A model generated the notes under the pieces. The model worked only from the letters and a program-made list of their open reading frames with translations. It made no database searches and was not told where the DNA came from. Positions 1 to 6,447 of a stretch of DNA of 27,929 nt are shown here, one piece after another; position 1 is the stretch's first letter; each line of letters begins with the position of its first letter. A program made the translations under genes and the position numbers. The stretch is from a virus: IMG/VR virus record IMGVR_UViG_3300012920_000197, positions 1 through 27,929 of that record; one strand, given 5' to 3'.

Positions 1-123
1 CTTAGCATCGTTTGGCATTTTGTTCACAGCTCCACCTGCGACATTTGACCTATCCTCAAACTGTGAGTTGATGATCTTGAGAAGAGCAATGATGATTCCA
101 TCAGGAACATCAGTTGCACCAAA
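1..123. repeat. Terminal direct repeat, left copy
   Basis: The first 123 bases are identical to 27807-27929. The repeat lies inside the connector gene and the reading frame continues across the join. It therefore marks the two ends of one circular or terminally redundant molecule, probably an assembler overlap of a circularly permuted genome, and not an attachment site. Confidence 0.95.
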
Positions 124-552
124 CCCAGTGGTGATGTCAACTTCAAGACCTTGATATCTGACTGGGAACTTTAGATGAAGAACCTTCTGATCCTGACCAG
201 TCAAGAAGAACTCGTCAGATGCAAGTGCAGTCTCTACTCCAAGAACCTTTGTTCTCACAGCATCAACTGATACATGTGGTGGGAATGGCAGAAGGATTGA
301 GCTTGCGTGTTGATCATATTCAAGAGTCATTGTTCTTCTCTTGATCATTGATCCAGTGAACCTCTCTGCAATGTCAATGCTCATGTTGATCAATCTTCCA
401 ATCAGTGTGTCATCATCACTGTGATCAATACCCATGAAACTCTTTGCTTCTGAGAGAGCAACAATGGTGTCACTTGATGTTGTGTTGATTGTTTTGCTAT
501 ATCCTAGAGATTGCCCTTGATTGTTGGTTGCTAGTGAAGTGTATGTTTCCAT
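1..552 (-). CDS. Head-tail connector, HK97 gp6 / phiE125 gp8-like (first 184 codons; continues at 27806)
   Basis: This is the adaptor ring protein that docks under the portal and joins the head to the tail. The ATG is at 552; an in-frame TGA lies six codons upstream, so no longer start is possible. The early helical segment LSEAKSFMGID followed by HSDDDTLIGRLI and an AERFTG motif is the usual N-terminal signature of the gp6-like family. The window edge cuts the gene after codon 184. The last 11 codons and the TGA lie at 27806-27771, giving 195 aa, the usual size. It is the first gene of the head-tail and tail operon, directly after the accessory cassette. It has no strong Shine-Dalgarno. Assignment is by motif reading only. 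Confidence 0.85.
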   Translation of the reverse strand, partial: METYTSLATNNQGQSLGYSKTINTTSSDTIVALSEAKSFMGIDHSDDDTLIGRLINMSIDIAERFTGSMIKRRTMTLEYDQHASSILLPFPPHVSVDAVRTKVLGVETALASDEFFLTGQDQKVLHLKFPVRYQGLEVDITTGFGATDVPDGIIIALLKIINSQFEDRSNVAGGAVNKMPNDAK

Positions 553-586
553 TGGCTTGAAGTTCTTTCAGTTGAGTTCAATTTCA

Positions 587-614
587 TACATACAAGGTAC
601 TGTTTTTTGATCAA
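587..614 (-). promoter_or_regulatory. Candidate promoter for the head-tail/tail operon
   Basis: On the minus strand TTGATC (614-609) is followed 16 nt later by TATGTA (592-587), a moderate sigma70-like pair. It sits after the terminator at 629-659 and about 34 nt before the connector ATG. A promoter here is expected on logic, because the cassette terminator would otherwise cut off the tail genes. Read-through from upstream is the alternative. Confidence 0.3.
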
Positions 615-628
615 TCTTGATAATTGAC

Positions 629-659
629 AAAAAAAAGACAACCTGATCTCCTCAGGTTG
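629..659 (-). terminator. Intrinsic terminator ending the accessory cassette
   Basis: Read on the minus strand, an 8-bp perfect stem CAACCTGA/TCAGGTTG with a 5-nt loop (659-639) is followed by TC and eight Us (636-629). It lies 40 nt after the stop of the last cassette gene at 699 and separates the cassette from the connector gene. Confidence 0.9.
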
Positions 660-698
660 CCTCACAAGTTTACATCTACCAATTATTCTGTTTTTCTA

Positions 699-884
699 CT
701 ATTCATGAATATCATCTTTTTCAGGATCTTCTGCAAGTTGCTGTTGATCCTCATTCTCAAGCTCTGACTTGAGTTCTCTGAGCTTGAACTCTCTTCTGTC
801 TTGTTCTATCCTGAGCCTCTCTTCTTCCTCAAAGCTTGAGCCAATTCCAAGACCATAGTTCCATCTGTCACTTGCTTTCATCAT
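699..884 (-). CDS. Small charged coiled-coil protein, unknown function
   Basis: This is a 61-aa protein that I do not recognise. After a short aromatic N-terminus (DRWNYGLGIG) it becomes a highly charged helix rich in Glu, Arg and Gln (EEEERLRIEQDRREFKLREL), likely a coiled coil, and it ends in an acidic tail. The start ATG at 884 overlaps the TGA of the preceding gene by four bases (ATGA), so translation is probably coupled; a second ATG follows immediately. It is the last gene of the four-gene cassette between capsid and connector and is followed by an intrinsic terminator. There are no catalytic or membrane features. Confidence 0.7.
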   Translation of the reverse strand: MMKASDRWNYGLGIGSSFEEEERLRIEQDRREFKLRELKSELENEDQQQLAEDPEKDDIHE

Positions 885-1153
885 TCAGCTCCTTGTTGAT
901 GGTTTCTTTTGAGCACCCATGAACGATCTCTGTTGATCACTTCTTTTCTTTCAGTCCACTTGAAGTTGTCATTGCCATAGAGCTTTTTGATGTCATAGCT
1001 GACTCTGTGAGTGAAGCCATCCTTTGACTCTCCTTCAAGACTGAAGTATGTGAAGTTCTGTCTTGCATGTGGGAACTTGATGTCCATCTCATAAGTTGTG
1101 ATCTGTTCATCTCTCCAGTCTTTGCATGTGATTGTTGAAAGTATTCCAGTCAT
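881..1153 (-). CDS. Unknown 90-aa cassette protein
   Basis: This is a 90-aa soluble protein of unknown function. It has alternating hydrophobic and charged residues with many aromatics (FPHARQNFTYFSLEG, FTHRVSYDIKKLYG), which suggests a small beta-rich fold. There is no recognisable motif, signal or membrane segment. The ATG at 1153 is preceded by the box ACGGAGAA, a Shine-Dalgarno shared with the two upstream cassette genes. A UUCG-capped hairpin lies just upstream of that box. Its end overlaps the next gene by four bases. The shared leader sequences mark it as part of a co-regulated set. Confidence 0.7.
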   Translation of the reverse strand: MTGILSTITCKDWRDEQITTYEMDIKFPHARQNFTYFSLEGESKDGFTHRVSYDIKKLYGNDNFKWTERKEVINRDRSWVLKRNHQQGAE

Positions 1154-1209
1154 TTGTTTTCTCCGTTGTGGGATCCCGAAGGATCCCGTTTTGATTATTT
1201 GTTTTTTTT
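1151..1209 (-). repeat. Intergenic element copy A with UUCG-capped hairpin and RBS box
   Basis: This segment of about 59 nt is nearly identical to 1567-1626. On the minus strand it comprises the last codons and TAA of the upstream gene (AAAAACAAATAA), an A-rich spacer, a perfect 7-bp hairpin GGGATCC-UUCG-GGATCCC (1187-1170), then ACGGAGAA and the next ATG. The C(UUCG)G loop is an exceptionally stable RNA tetraloop. No U-tract follows it in the gene direction, so it is probably a processing, stability or translation-insulating hairpin, not a terminator of this operon. Confidence 0.85.
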
Positions 1210-1569
1210 GTATCCAATTCTGCTTGCAAACATGTGTGACTGTCTGTCAAGCCTAGCATCTTGTAATTTTACATGATATGAATAGTCATCCATGTAGCTT
1301 TCTGTCTCTTCAAGTTGTTCTTGTAATTCTTTAATTTTGTTTTTTAAAGTATCAACATCTTCTTGATCCCTAAGGATGTCAAGCACTGTTAAGTAAGCCT
1401 CTGCTCGACCTACATAGCGATGATACTCTTTGACTTCAACAAATGAGTCATGATCATTAAAAACATCAATCTCTTCACTACCTATGTCATTGATTTTGTC
1501 AATGCTGTTGAATTGTGATTTTTGTGCATCTGCTGATAGTGCTTCAATTCTTTCTTTCATTGTTTTCAT
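1195..1569 (-). CDS. Coiled-coil cassette protein, unknown function
   Basis: This is a 124-aa acidic protein that I do not recognise. The central segment from about residue 65 to 95 (DQEDVDTLKNKIKELQEQLE) is a clear heptad-type coiled coil. The N-terminal third is helical and polar, and the C-terminus is basic (RIGYKKNK). The ATG at 1569 follows the cassette Shine-Dalgarno ACGGAGAAC, and copy B of the UUCG-hairpin element lies immediately before it. The gene end is built into copy A of the same element, which shows that the cassette grew by duplication of a gene-junction unit. It is likely a structural or scaffold-like oligomer; no enzymatic motif is visible. Confidence 0.75.
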   Translation of the reverse strand: MKTMKERIEALSADAQKSQFNSIDKINDIGSEEIDVFNDHDSFVEVKEYHRYVGRAEAYLTVLDILRDQEDVDTLKNKIKELQEQLEETESYMDDYSYHVKLQDARLDRQSHMFASRIGYKKNK

Positions 1570-1626
1570 TTTGTTCTCCGTTTTAGTGGGATCCCGAAGG
1601 ATCCCTTTTTAATTATTTGTTTTTTT
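1567..1626 (-). repeat. Intergenic element copy B with UUCG-capped hairpin and RBS box
   Basis: This is the second copy of the 59-60 nt junction element: AAAAACAAATAA, A-tract, hairpin GGGATCC-UUCG-GGATCCC (1605-1588), ACGGAGAAC, ATG. On the opposite strand the hairpin is followed directly by TTTTT (1606-1610). It could therefore stop antisense transcription while acting as an mRNA hairpin in the gene direction. A third partial copy (ACAACGGAGAACAAAATG) precedes the gene starting at 1825. Confidence 0.85.
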
Positions 1627-1825
1627 CTAGTTCTTTGATTGCCTCTATTGCCTCACGTTTTGTGCCAAAGACCCATGCCCAAGCATTCTCTGTTCTCTTC
1701 TCATTCTCCCATACATCCCATCCGAAAGGTTGCAAGGTTTCACTGTGTAATAATTTTCCGACAATGAATGTTCCTGCTTTGCAAACTACTTTGTATTCTC
1801 CTGCTTCAATTTTTGATACTTTCAT
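1613..1825 (-). CDS. Small aromatic-rich cassette protein, unknown function
   Basis: This is a 70-aa protein and the first gene of the cassette. It reads as a short beta-rich half (KVSKIEAGEYKVVCKAGTF, then GWDVWENE) followed by a C-terminal helix (TKREAIEAIKELEKNK). The pattern is like many small phage DNA- or protein-binding modules, but I do not recognise the family. The ATG at 1825 has the box ACGGAGAAC and an mRNA leader of roughly 35 nt from the promoter at 1868-1897. Its last codons (AAA AAC AAA TAA) form the beginning of repeat copy B. Being promoter-proximal beneath a palindromic operator, it could be autoregulatory; that is inference. Confidence 0.7.
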   Translation of the reverse strand: MKVSKIEAGEYKVVCKAGTFIVGKLLHSETLQPFGWDVWENEKRTENAWAWVFGTKREAIEAIKELEKNK

Positions 1826-1867
1826 TTTGTTCTCCGTTGTTGTGTTTGTGTTTCTTAATTCAAGAGT

Positions 1868-1897
1868 AATATATGAAATATTTCATATACCAGTCAA
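1868..1897 (-). promoter_or_regulatory. Sigma70-like promoter of the accessory cassette
   Basis: On the minus strand TTGACT (1897-1892) and TATATT (1873-1868) are separated by 18 bp, a good bacterial promoter pair. It lies downstream of the capsid terminator and about 40 nt before the first cassette ATG. The spacer and most of the -10 box are occupied by a perfect palindrome, so it should be repressible. Confidence 0.7.
1870..1889. promoter_or_regulatory. Perfect 20-bp palindromic operator within the promoter
   Basis: The sequence TATATGAAATATTTCATATA is a perfect inverted repeat centred between the -35 and -10 elements. A dimeric repressor bound there would block RNA polymerase. The only clear DNA-binding regulator in this genome is the small HTH protein at 14181-14366; otherwise a host or prophage repressor may act on the site. 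Confidence 0.7.
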
Positions 1898-1991
1898 GTG
1901 TTTTGTCAAAGAAAATGAAAAAAAAATGAAAAAAAAATCATTATCTGCGTTTTTGAATATGTGAGAGCTGTTTTTTGCAGAAAAAAAAATC

Positions 1992-2027
1992 AAAAAAAAT
2001 GGCAGATCCAAACAAATGAACCTGCCA
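1992..2027 (-). terminator. Intrinsic terminator after the capsid gene
   Basis: On the minus strand TGGCAGGTTC pairs with GGATCTGCCA (10 bp, two of them G-U) around an 8-nt loop, followed by eight Us (1999-1992). It lies 25 nt past the capsid stop and ends the packaging/head operon before the accessory cassette. Confidence 0.9.
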
Positions 2028-2052
2028 TCAACGGAGTGAAATGTGCTATTAG

Positions 2053-3279
2053 TTAGCTAGCACCTGCTGTAAGTGCATCGGAGAAGTCTCCAAATATGAA
2101 TGCTCCTGATCGGTAAATTGCCAAAGCAATTCTTTCAGAAGCAACTACTGTCACAACACCTTTGACAACGTTGTCTTGGTCTTGCTCATAGAATCTGATG
2201 CTTGACTGCTGACGATCAAACAACTGTGCTCCAAGATTGAAGTCTCCAACAAGGAACTTGTCAGTTGTCATCGCTGTGTTTGCGATCAATGGAACACCTG
2301 CGATCATTGGCAGTGCTCCACCAAATCTTGCAGTCTCAGGAATGACGTATCTGCCTTGAGCATCTTTGATCAGCATCAAGTTGTAGAAGTCATCAGGATG
2401 AACCATGATTGCATTTGCTGTGTACTCTTGCTGTCTTACTTGAGCAACTGCCTTTGTAAGGATGTCAAATCTGTTGACATTGCTGTCTGCAAGCTCATCA
2501 GTGTATGCATTTGCATCCTCAGTCAATCCAGTCAATGATGGTGAGTCAGATCCAAAGAGAAGGATGTTGTCCTCTTTTGCTCGGATTTTGCTTGGAAGTC
2601 TTGTGGTTAGATAAGAAGTCAAGCCTTGAACATCTTCCAACATCTCATTGGATAGACGTACAAAAGATGCAATTGTTCTGACTGGCGCATCTGATACAGC
2701 CAAGTCAAAAGTGTACTCACCTGCATTACCACCTTCTGCTTTCATAGCAGTTCCATCTGATACGCTTGACTCAACAACATAACGGATCAAGTCAGACTGA
2801 GTTGTTCCAGTTGGTAAGAATTGACGTACATGTACGTTTCTGCTTGGTGTGAAAACAATGCCACCTTGATAGTCTGGTGGTACGACATTCAATGAAGTTG
2901 TTGAATCAACAAAGTCATTTGCTCCAGTCAATGGAGTTCCAACCTTAGTTGAAAACATTGGTACATTGAAAGAGATGCCTTGCTTTGACCGTACTTGATC
3001 AGCAAAGCCATCAGCTCCTTTGATCTGAGTGACCATTGAAGACACCCAGTTCTCATTTTGTTGAGCAGATCCTGATCTCTTAGAAGAGATCTCAAGATTG
3101 TCTGCTTGCTCTTGCAGTTTGTTGTACTTCTCAACAAGACCTGCGATTTCATTTGTTTTTAGATTGTCCAATTCTTGATTCAAGTTGTCCTTTTGTGATT
3201 CAAGAGCTTTCTCGATATTGCTATCAATATGATCTCCAAGAACCTGCAACTTCTGATCAAGTATTTCTGTAATGTTCAT
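2053..3279 (-). CDS. Major capsid protein, HK97 gp5-like
   Basis: This 408-aa protein forms the icosahedral shell. Residues 1 to about 70 are a Gln/Glu/Lys-rich coiled coil (QKLQVLGDHIDSNIEKALES), the delta scaffolding domain normally removed by the prohead protease. The HK97 fold follows. It includes a VPPDYQGGIVFTPSR segment, a VRTIASFVRLSNEMLEDV stretch typical of the spine/E-loop region, and a C-terminal ERIALAIYRSGAFIFGDF segment. Cleavage is expected somewhere near residues 90-115. The protease gene lies immediately upstream; its stop overlaps the Shine-Dalgarno region AAGGAATAAAATG. An intrinsic terminator follows. Length and order match HK97-type phages. Confidence 0.93.
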   Translation of the reverse strand: MNITEILDQKLQVLGDHIDSNIEKALESQKDNLNQELDNLKTNEIAGLVEKYNKLQEQADNLEISSKRSGSAQQNENWVSSMVTQIKGADGFADQVRSKQGISFNVPMFSTKVGTPLTGANDFVDSTTSLNVVPPDYQGGIVFTPSRNVHVRQFLPTGTTQSDLIRYVVESSVSDGTAMKAEGGNAGEYTFDLAVSDAPVRTIASFVRLSNEMLEDVQGLTSYLTTRLPSKIRAKEDNILLFGSDSPSLTGLTEDANAYTDELADSNVNRFDILTKAVAQVRQQEYTANAIMVHPDDFYNLMLIKDAQGRYVIPETARFGGALPMIAGVPLIANTAMTTDKFLVGDFNLGAQLFDRQQSSIRFYEQDQDNVVKGVVTVVASERIALAIYRSGAFIFGDFSDALTAGAS

Positions 3280-3280
3280 T

Positions 3281-4501
3281 TTATTCCTTGATTTTTGGTT
3301 TGTGATATTTTAAAGCAAATACCTGAATCAGCTCATCCAGTTCACTCGGCAACTTTGGATCGAATGTGTTTTTAGACGGCATTGATTTTGATTGTGAGTA
3401 TAATGAATCAAGAATGATTTGTTCAAGTTGTTTGAGTTGTATTTCAAGCAGATGAAATGTGTCATCTGTGAAAGTACCACTCCTGACTGCCTTAGTCATT
3501 TTCTTAATATGCTCAACTGTCTGCTTCTTGCTCATGCTTTTGAATCCCATGAATGGTGTGTTTTCATTAGCTCCAAAAGTCACAGTTGATCCTTCAAATA
3601 ATTTTACTTCATCAATTTGGTTGTATCCACTCTGTGCTGTGTTTCTTACTGTCTGAAATCCAATGCTGTGCTCATTGATGATTCCTGCTTCATACAGCTT
3701 CAGTACATCATTGCCATAGCTTGTGTCAGCAATCTTGGACTCAAAGTACAGTCCATACTCATCTTCCTTCAAGACATGTGGTTTCCCCAGTGGAAGTTTT
3801 GTGTCGTGTTGATAAAGGTGCATGATCCTATTCTTCCCATTCACTCCATTCTCTTTGATGCTTTTGTCAAAAGCTTTCTCCATGATCATATCACCATCTG
3901 AGTCAACAAAACCAAACTGAGCAAAATATCCAGTTACAGTTCTTGACTTGGTGTCAATATCTTTGACCTCAGCATCGAATGATTTATACTGGTATGCTTT
4001 CTCCTGCCTCATCTCTTCAAGCTCAATATTCTCATCATGTGTTGCACATGCCATGAAGAATGTCTCTCCATCCATTGTGTGCTGATGGGTTCCCTCACAT
4101 CCTAAAAATTCAGCATATTCTTCTGCCTCTTCTTCAGTTCTAAAGTATGAGAGCTGTGCATCCTTGCCTGCCATCATTTCATCTTCTTCTTCAGGTTTGT
4201 GATATGGTTTGCTTGATTTTGTACTCATTGGATGTCCTTTTGGTAATAGATCTTGATCATGTTTTCCTGACCTGAACTTTCCATTTCTGAGAGCAAACAA
4301 AAATGAATTGACTCTTGCAAATGCCCATTGAGAAGCACTTGAAACAGTAGGTCTGACAGACTGTGGATTAGTACGATAAGCACCAATACCTCTATCATAC
4401 ACCTTTTTGAGAGTTGAAGCGTTAGTCCTTTTTGATGGATTGTTTCCAACTTCTTCATTGTGCTCTTTTGCTTTCTCTCTTAGTGTATCAATTACTGCCA
4501 T
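3281..4501 (-). CDS. Prohead maturation protease, HK97 gp4-like, with two extra N-terminal domains
   Basis: The protease domain spans about residues 172-325 of 406. The candidate catalytic His232 is in LYQHD and Ser279 is in NEHSIGF, the family's conserved pair (peptidase family U35/S78 type). It cleaves the capsid delta domain during head maturation. It is about twice the length of a bare protease. Residues 20-95 hold a helical module with WAFARVNSFLFALRNGKF and a closing LLPKGHP. Residues 115-160 hold a short Cys/His-rich segment (C135, H139, H141, C152, H155) that could bind a metal. The C-terminal 80 residues are helical. The downstream capsid gene starts almost at once. The protease call is firm; the roles of the extra domains are unknown. 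Confidence 0.9.
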   Translation of the reverse strand: MAVIDTLREKAKEHNEEVGNNPSKRTNASTLKKVYDRGIGAYRTNPQSVRPTVSSASQWAFARVNSFLFALRNGKFRSGKHDQDLLPKGHPMSTKSSKPYHKPEEEDEMMAGKDAQLSYFRTEEEAEEYAEFLGCEGTHQHTMDGETFFMACATHDENIELEEMRQEKAYQYKSFDAEVKDIDTKSRTVTGYFAQFGFVDSDGDMIMEKAFDKSIKENGVNGKNRIMHLYQHDTKLPLGKPHVLKEDEYGLYFESKIADTSYGNDVLKLYEAGIINEHSIGFQTVRNTAQSGYNQIDEVKLFEGSTVTFGANENTPFMGFKSMSKKQTVEHIKKMTKAVRSGTFTDDTFHLLEIQLKQLEQIILDSLYSQSKSMPSKNTFDPKLPSELDELIQVFALKYHKPKIKE

Positions 4502-4522
4502 GACAAAAGATACTGTCTTTTT

Positions 4523-4738
4523 TTATGAATCCGAATTTGCCTCTTCAATAGCTTCCTTTTTTTTCTTAGGAGCTGACTTTTTCTTTGTTTTGGTTTTTAT
4601 CATTGAAAAGCCATCAAGCTCCTTGAAGAACTCTTCAATCTCTTTTCTTTGCTCGTCTGTTGCTCTATCTGCAATCACTACACCATCATCTGTGTAACTT
4701 ATAAGCTCATAATGTGGTGGTTGTACTATTGATGTCAT
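4523..4738 (-). CDS. Small Lys-tailed protein between MuF and protease, unknown
   Basis: This is a 71-aa protein whose start overlaps the stop of the MuF-metalloprotease gene by four bases (ATGA), so its expression is probably coupled to it. An N-terminal beta-like part (YELISYTDDGVVIA) leads into an acidic helix (DEQRKEIEEFFKELDG) and then an extremely basic tail (KTKTKKKSAPKKKK). I do not recognise the family. The position directly after a fused toxin-like domain would suit an immunity or chaperone partner. The basic tail would equally suit a small DNA-binding or internal head protein. Both are inference. Confidence 0.7.
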   Translation of the reverse strand: MTSIVQPPHYELISYTDDGVVIADRATDEQRKEIEEFFKELDGFSMIKTKTKKKSAPKKKKEAIEEANSDS

Positions 4739-6447
4739 TTTTTAGCCTCGTTGTATTTTTTGATGAACATTTCAACAATCTCATTCACAAAGTCATCTTC
4801 TCTTCCAGTGTATTTTTTCTGAAAAGCCAGTGTGACAACCTCTGCTGAACTTCCAGTTTTTCTATACTTTGCTGATGCTCTTTTTGTAAATCTCCAAAGA
4901 GCATACTCTCCCAATGTACTTATTTTCTTCTTGTATTCCTCTTTGCCATACTTCTTGATAAGTGATCCCTCAATCTCTTTGGACAAAGAAGTGACATTGA
5001 AAGCCATTGCTGATTCAAAATCATCAAAAATTAGATTTCCTTTGTTGTATTTGTTGATGCTGTACGAATAGTCATAGTGGTGAATCATCTCATGAAGATA
5101 TGTTCCTAAATAAGAGTTGCCTTGATTCCAACTATTAGGTTCGGAGTTTAATGGTCTTTTCCAGTAGTTATACTGTTTAGAGTTATTAAGTTGAATGTGT
5201 CCATCATCTAATTTGTATTTTCCCTTGAAAGCATATTCTATTGCTATGGATGCCGACCCTTTTACAGTCTCAGATCTTTTTGGTCTGAAGTGATCATTGG
5301 CGTTTGCTGTTCTTAATGACTTTGGATCCTCTCCAAATGTATCCATCAGATACTTGTGTTGTTTTGCCATCTCAACAAAACCATCATCTTCAATGTTTTT
5401 TGGCATTCCTCTTGCATTGAATCCTCTCTGATCCATGTACTCAACAAAGCTGTCTCTGTCTTTGACCTCAGATGATTGCATCAATGCCTGCTGTTGAGCT
5501 GTTGCTTCTTGCTCTTCCTCTTCTTGATCAGCTTGCTCTCCAAGAGCTTCTTCTTTAGTCAAAAAGACTTGTGTGCATCTGCAATTGATGATGTTGTCAG
5601 GTCTGCCATTCGGATCGCCTGCAAATCTCAGGAACTCTCCACCAACCTCAAACACTCCATCACCACCGTTCTCATCATACAGATCAACCACAGTGCCATG
5701 AGCAGTGCTGTGTCCATTCCTTGTGCTGTCTCCTAGAACTGAGATCCACTGCTTCATCAATGGAAGCCCAGTTGACTTTGCTCCTTCCACTGATCCAAAG
5801 TTTGATGCACTCAAGATCTCTGTCCTTGCAATCCTCTCTGCTTGGTAAGTGTTGATGTTTTGTGTGACCAGTTCTTTGACTCTCTCTCCTGCTTGGACAA
5901 TACCCAGTTCCTCTTCCAATGCTTTTCCAATCAGTCTTTGTATCTCCTTGCCTTGATTGATGGCAATGACTCTTGTCCTATCATGACCAGTGCTTGCAAA
6001 GGTTGCCATCCTTTCAACAAAGTCAGGAGCTTGCTTTGTCTCCAGTGCCATGTGTTGTTTGAGATTGTTATAGCTCAACTTTGCAAAGGTAGATCCAACA
6101 TCAGTGTACAAATCCAAGAACAGATCATCCAATGGTTTTTGATTCAAGTTCACACCTCTCATCTCATCAACAGTGTTTGCATCAAAGATTGGAGTGAGAA
6201 CATCTTTCAATGCTCTGATTGTCCTTCTTGTGTACTTCTTGACAAAGCTCTCTCTGATGTTGTGGAATGACTTGTGATATAGGATATGCTCTTGCTTGAA
6301 CTGCCCTTCATAAGTGTCTCTTTCTTGATTGTACTTGGCAATACATATTGCCACAGCTTGATCAGGTGATGCTCCTTCATCAATGACTTCAGGGATGCAA
6401 CGCTTTAAATATTGATCTTCTGTTTCTCCTGCTCTTACTTCAGGCAT
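4735..6447 (-). CDS. MuF-type minor head protein fused to a C-terminal HExxH metalloprotease domain
   Basis: This 570-aa protein has several parts. Residues 1-40 are a small module (MPEVRAGETEDQYLKRCIP) often seen near phage head genes. Residues of about 150-295 are the Mu gp F / SPP1 gp7-like domain, with ERIARTEILSASN and the closing NIINCRCTQ. After an acidic linker (near 300-325), the region from about 330 to 570 is unrelated to head morphogenesis and contains YLHEMIHHYDY; HEMIH at residues 452-456 (5094-5080) is a zinc-protease motif. Candidate third ligands lie downstream, for example the Glu in SSAEVV near residue 536. I chose the ATG at 6447, which overlaps the portal stop by 8 bp; the longer frame to 6570 is a shadow of the portal gene. 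MuF proteins enter the capsid, so the extra domain may be injected with the DNA. Confidence 0.88.
   Translation of the reverse strand: MPEVRAGETEDQYLKRCIPEVIDEGASPDQAVAICIAKYNQERDTYEGQFKQEHILYHKSFHNIRESFVKKYTRRTIRALKDVLTPIFDANTVDEMRGVNLNQKPLDDLFLDLYTDVGSTFAKLSYNNLKQHMALETKQAPDFVERMATFASTGHDRTRVIAINQGKEIQRLIGKALEEELGIVQAGERVKELVTQNINTYQAERIARTEILSASNFGSVEGAKSTGLPLMKQWISVLGDSTRNGHSTAHGTVVDLYDENGGDGVFEVGGEFLRFAGDPNGRPDNIINCRCTQVFLTKEEALGEQADQEEEEQEATAQQQALMQSSEVKDRDSFVEYMDQRGFNARGMPKNIEDDGFVEMAKQHKYLMDTFGEDPKSLRTANANDHFRPKRSETVKGSASIAIEYAFKGKYKLDDGHIQLNNSKQYNYWKRPLNSEPNSWNQGNSYLGTYLHEMIHHYDYSYSINKYNKGNLIFDDFESAMAFNVTSLSKEIEGSLIKKYGKEEYKKKISTLGEYALWRFTKRASAKYRKTGSSAEVVTLAFQKKYTGREDDFVNEIVEMFIKKYNEAKK

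Noticed and set aside
1-123. Terminal repeat considered as att sites or cos-flanking repeat
   Set aside because: It lies within a gene whose frame crosses the join, with no integrase nearby. An assembly overlap or circular permutation explains it.
1617-1964. Plus-strand frame of 115 aa over the cassette promoter
   Set aside because: It is antisense to a gene with a good RBS, reads through promoter, operator and A-tracts, and has a low-complexity Phe/Ser/Lys composition.
2029-2048. Plus-strand AACGGAGTGAAATG resembling an RBS and start
   Set aside because: The frame stops after two codons (TGC TAT TAG).
5842-6270. Plus-strand frame of 142 aa inside the MuF gene
   Set aside because: It is a shadow of conserved MuF coding sequence; its Cys/Ser/Leu-rich composition is typical of antisense reading here, and it has no RBS.
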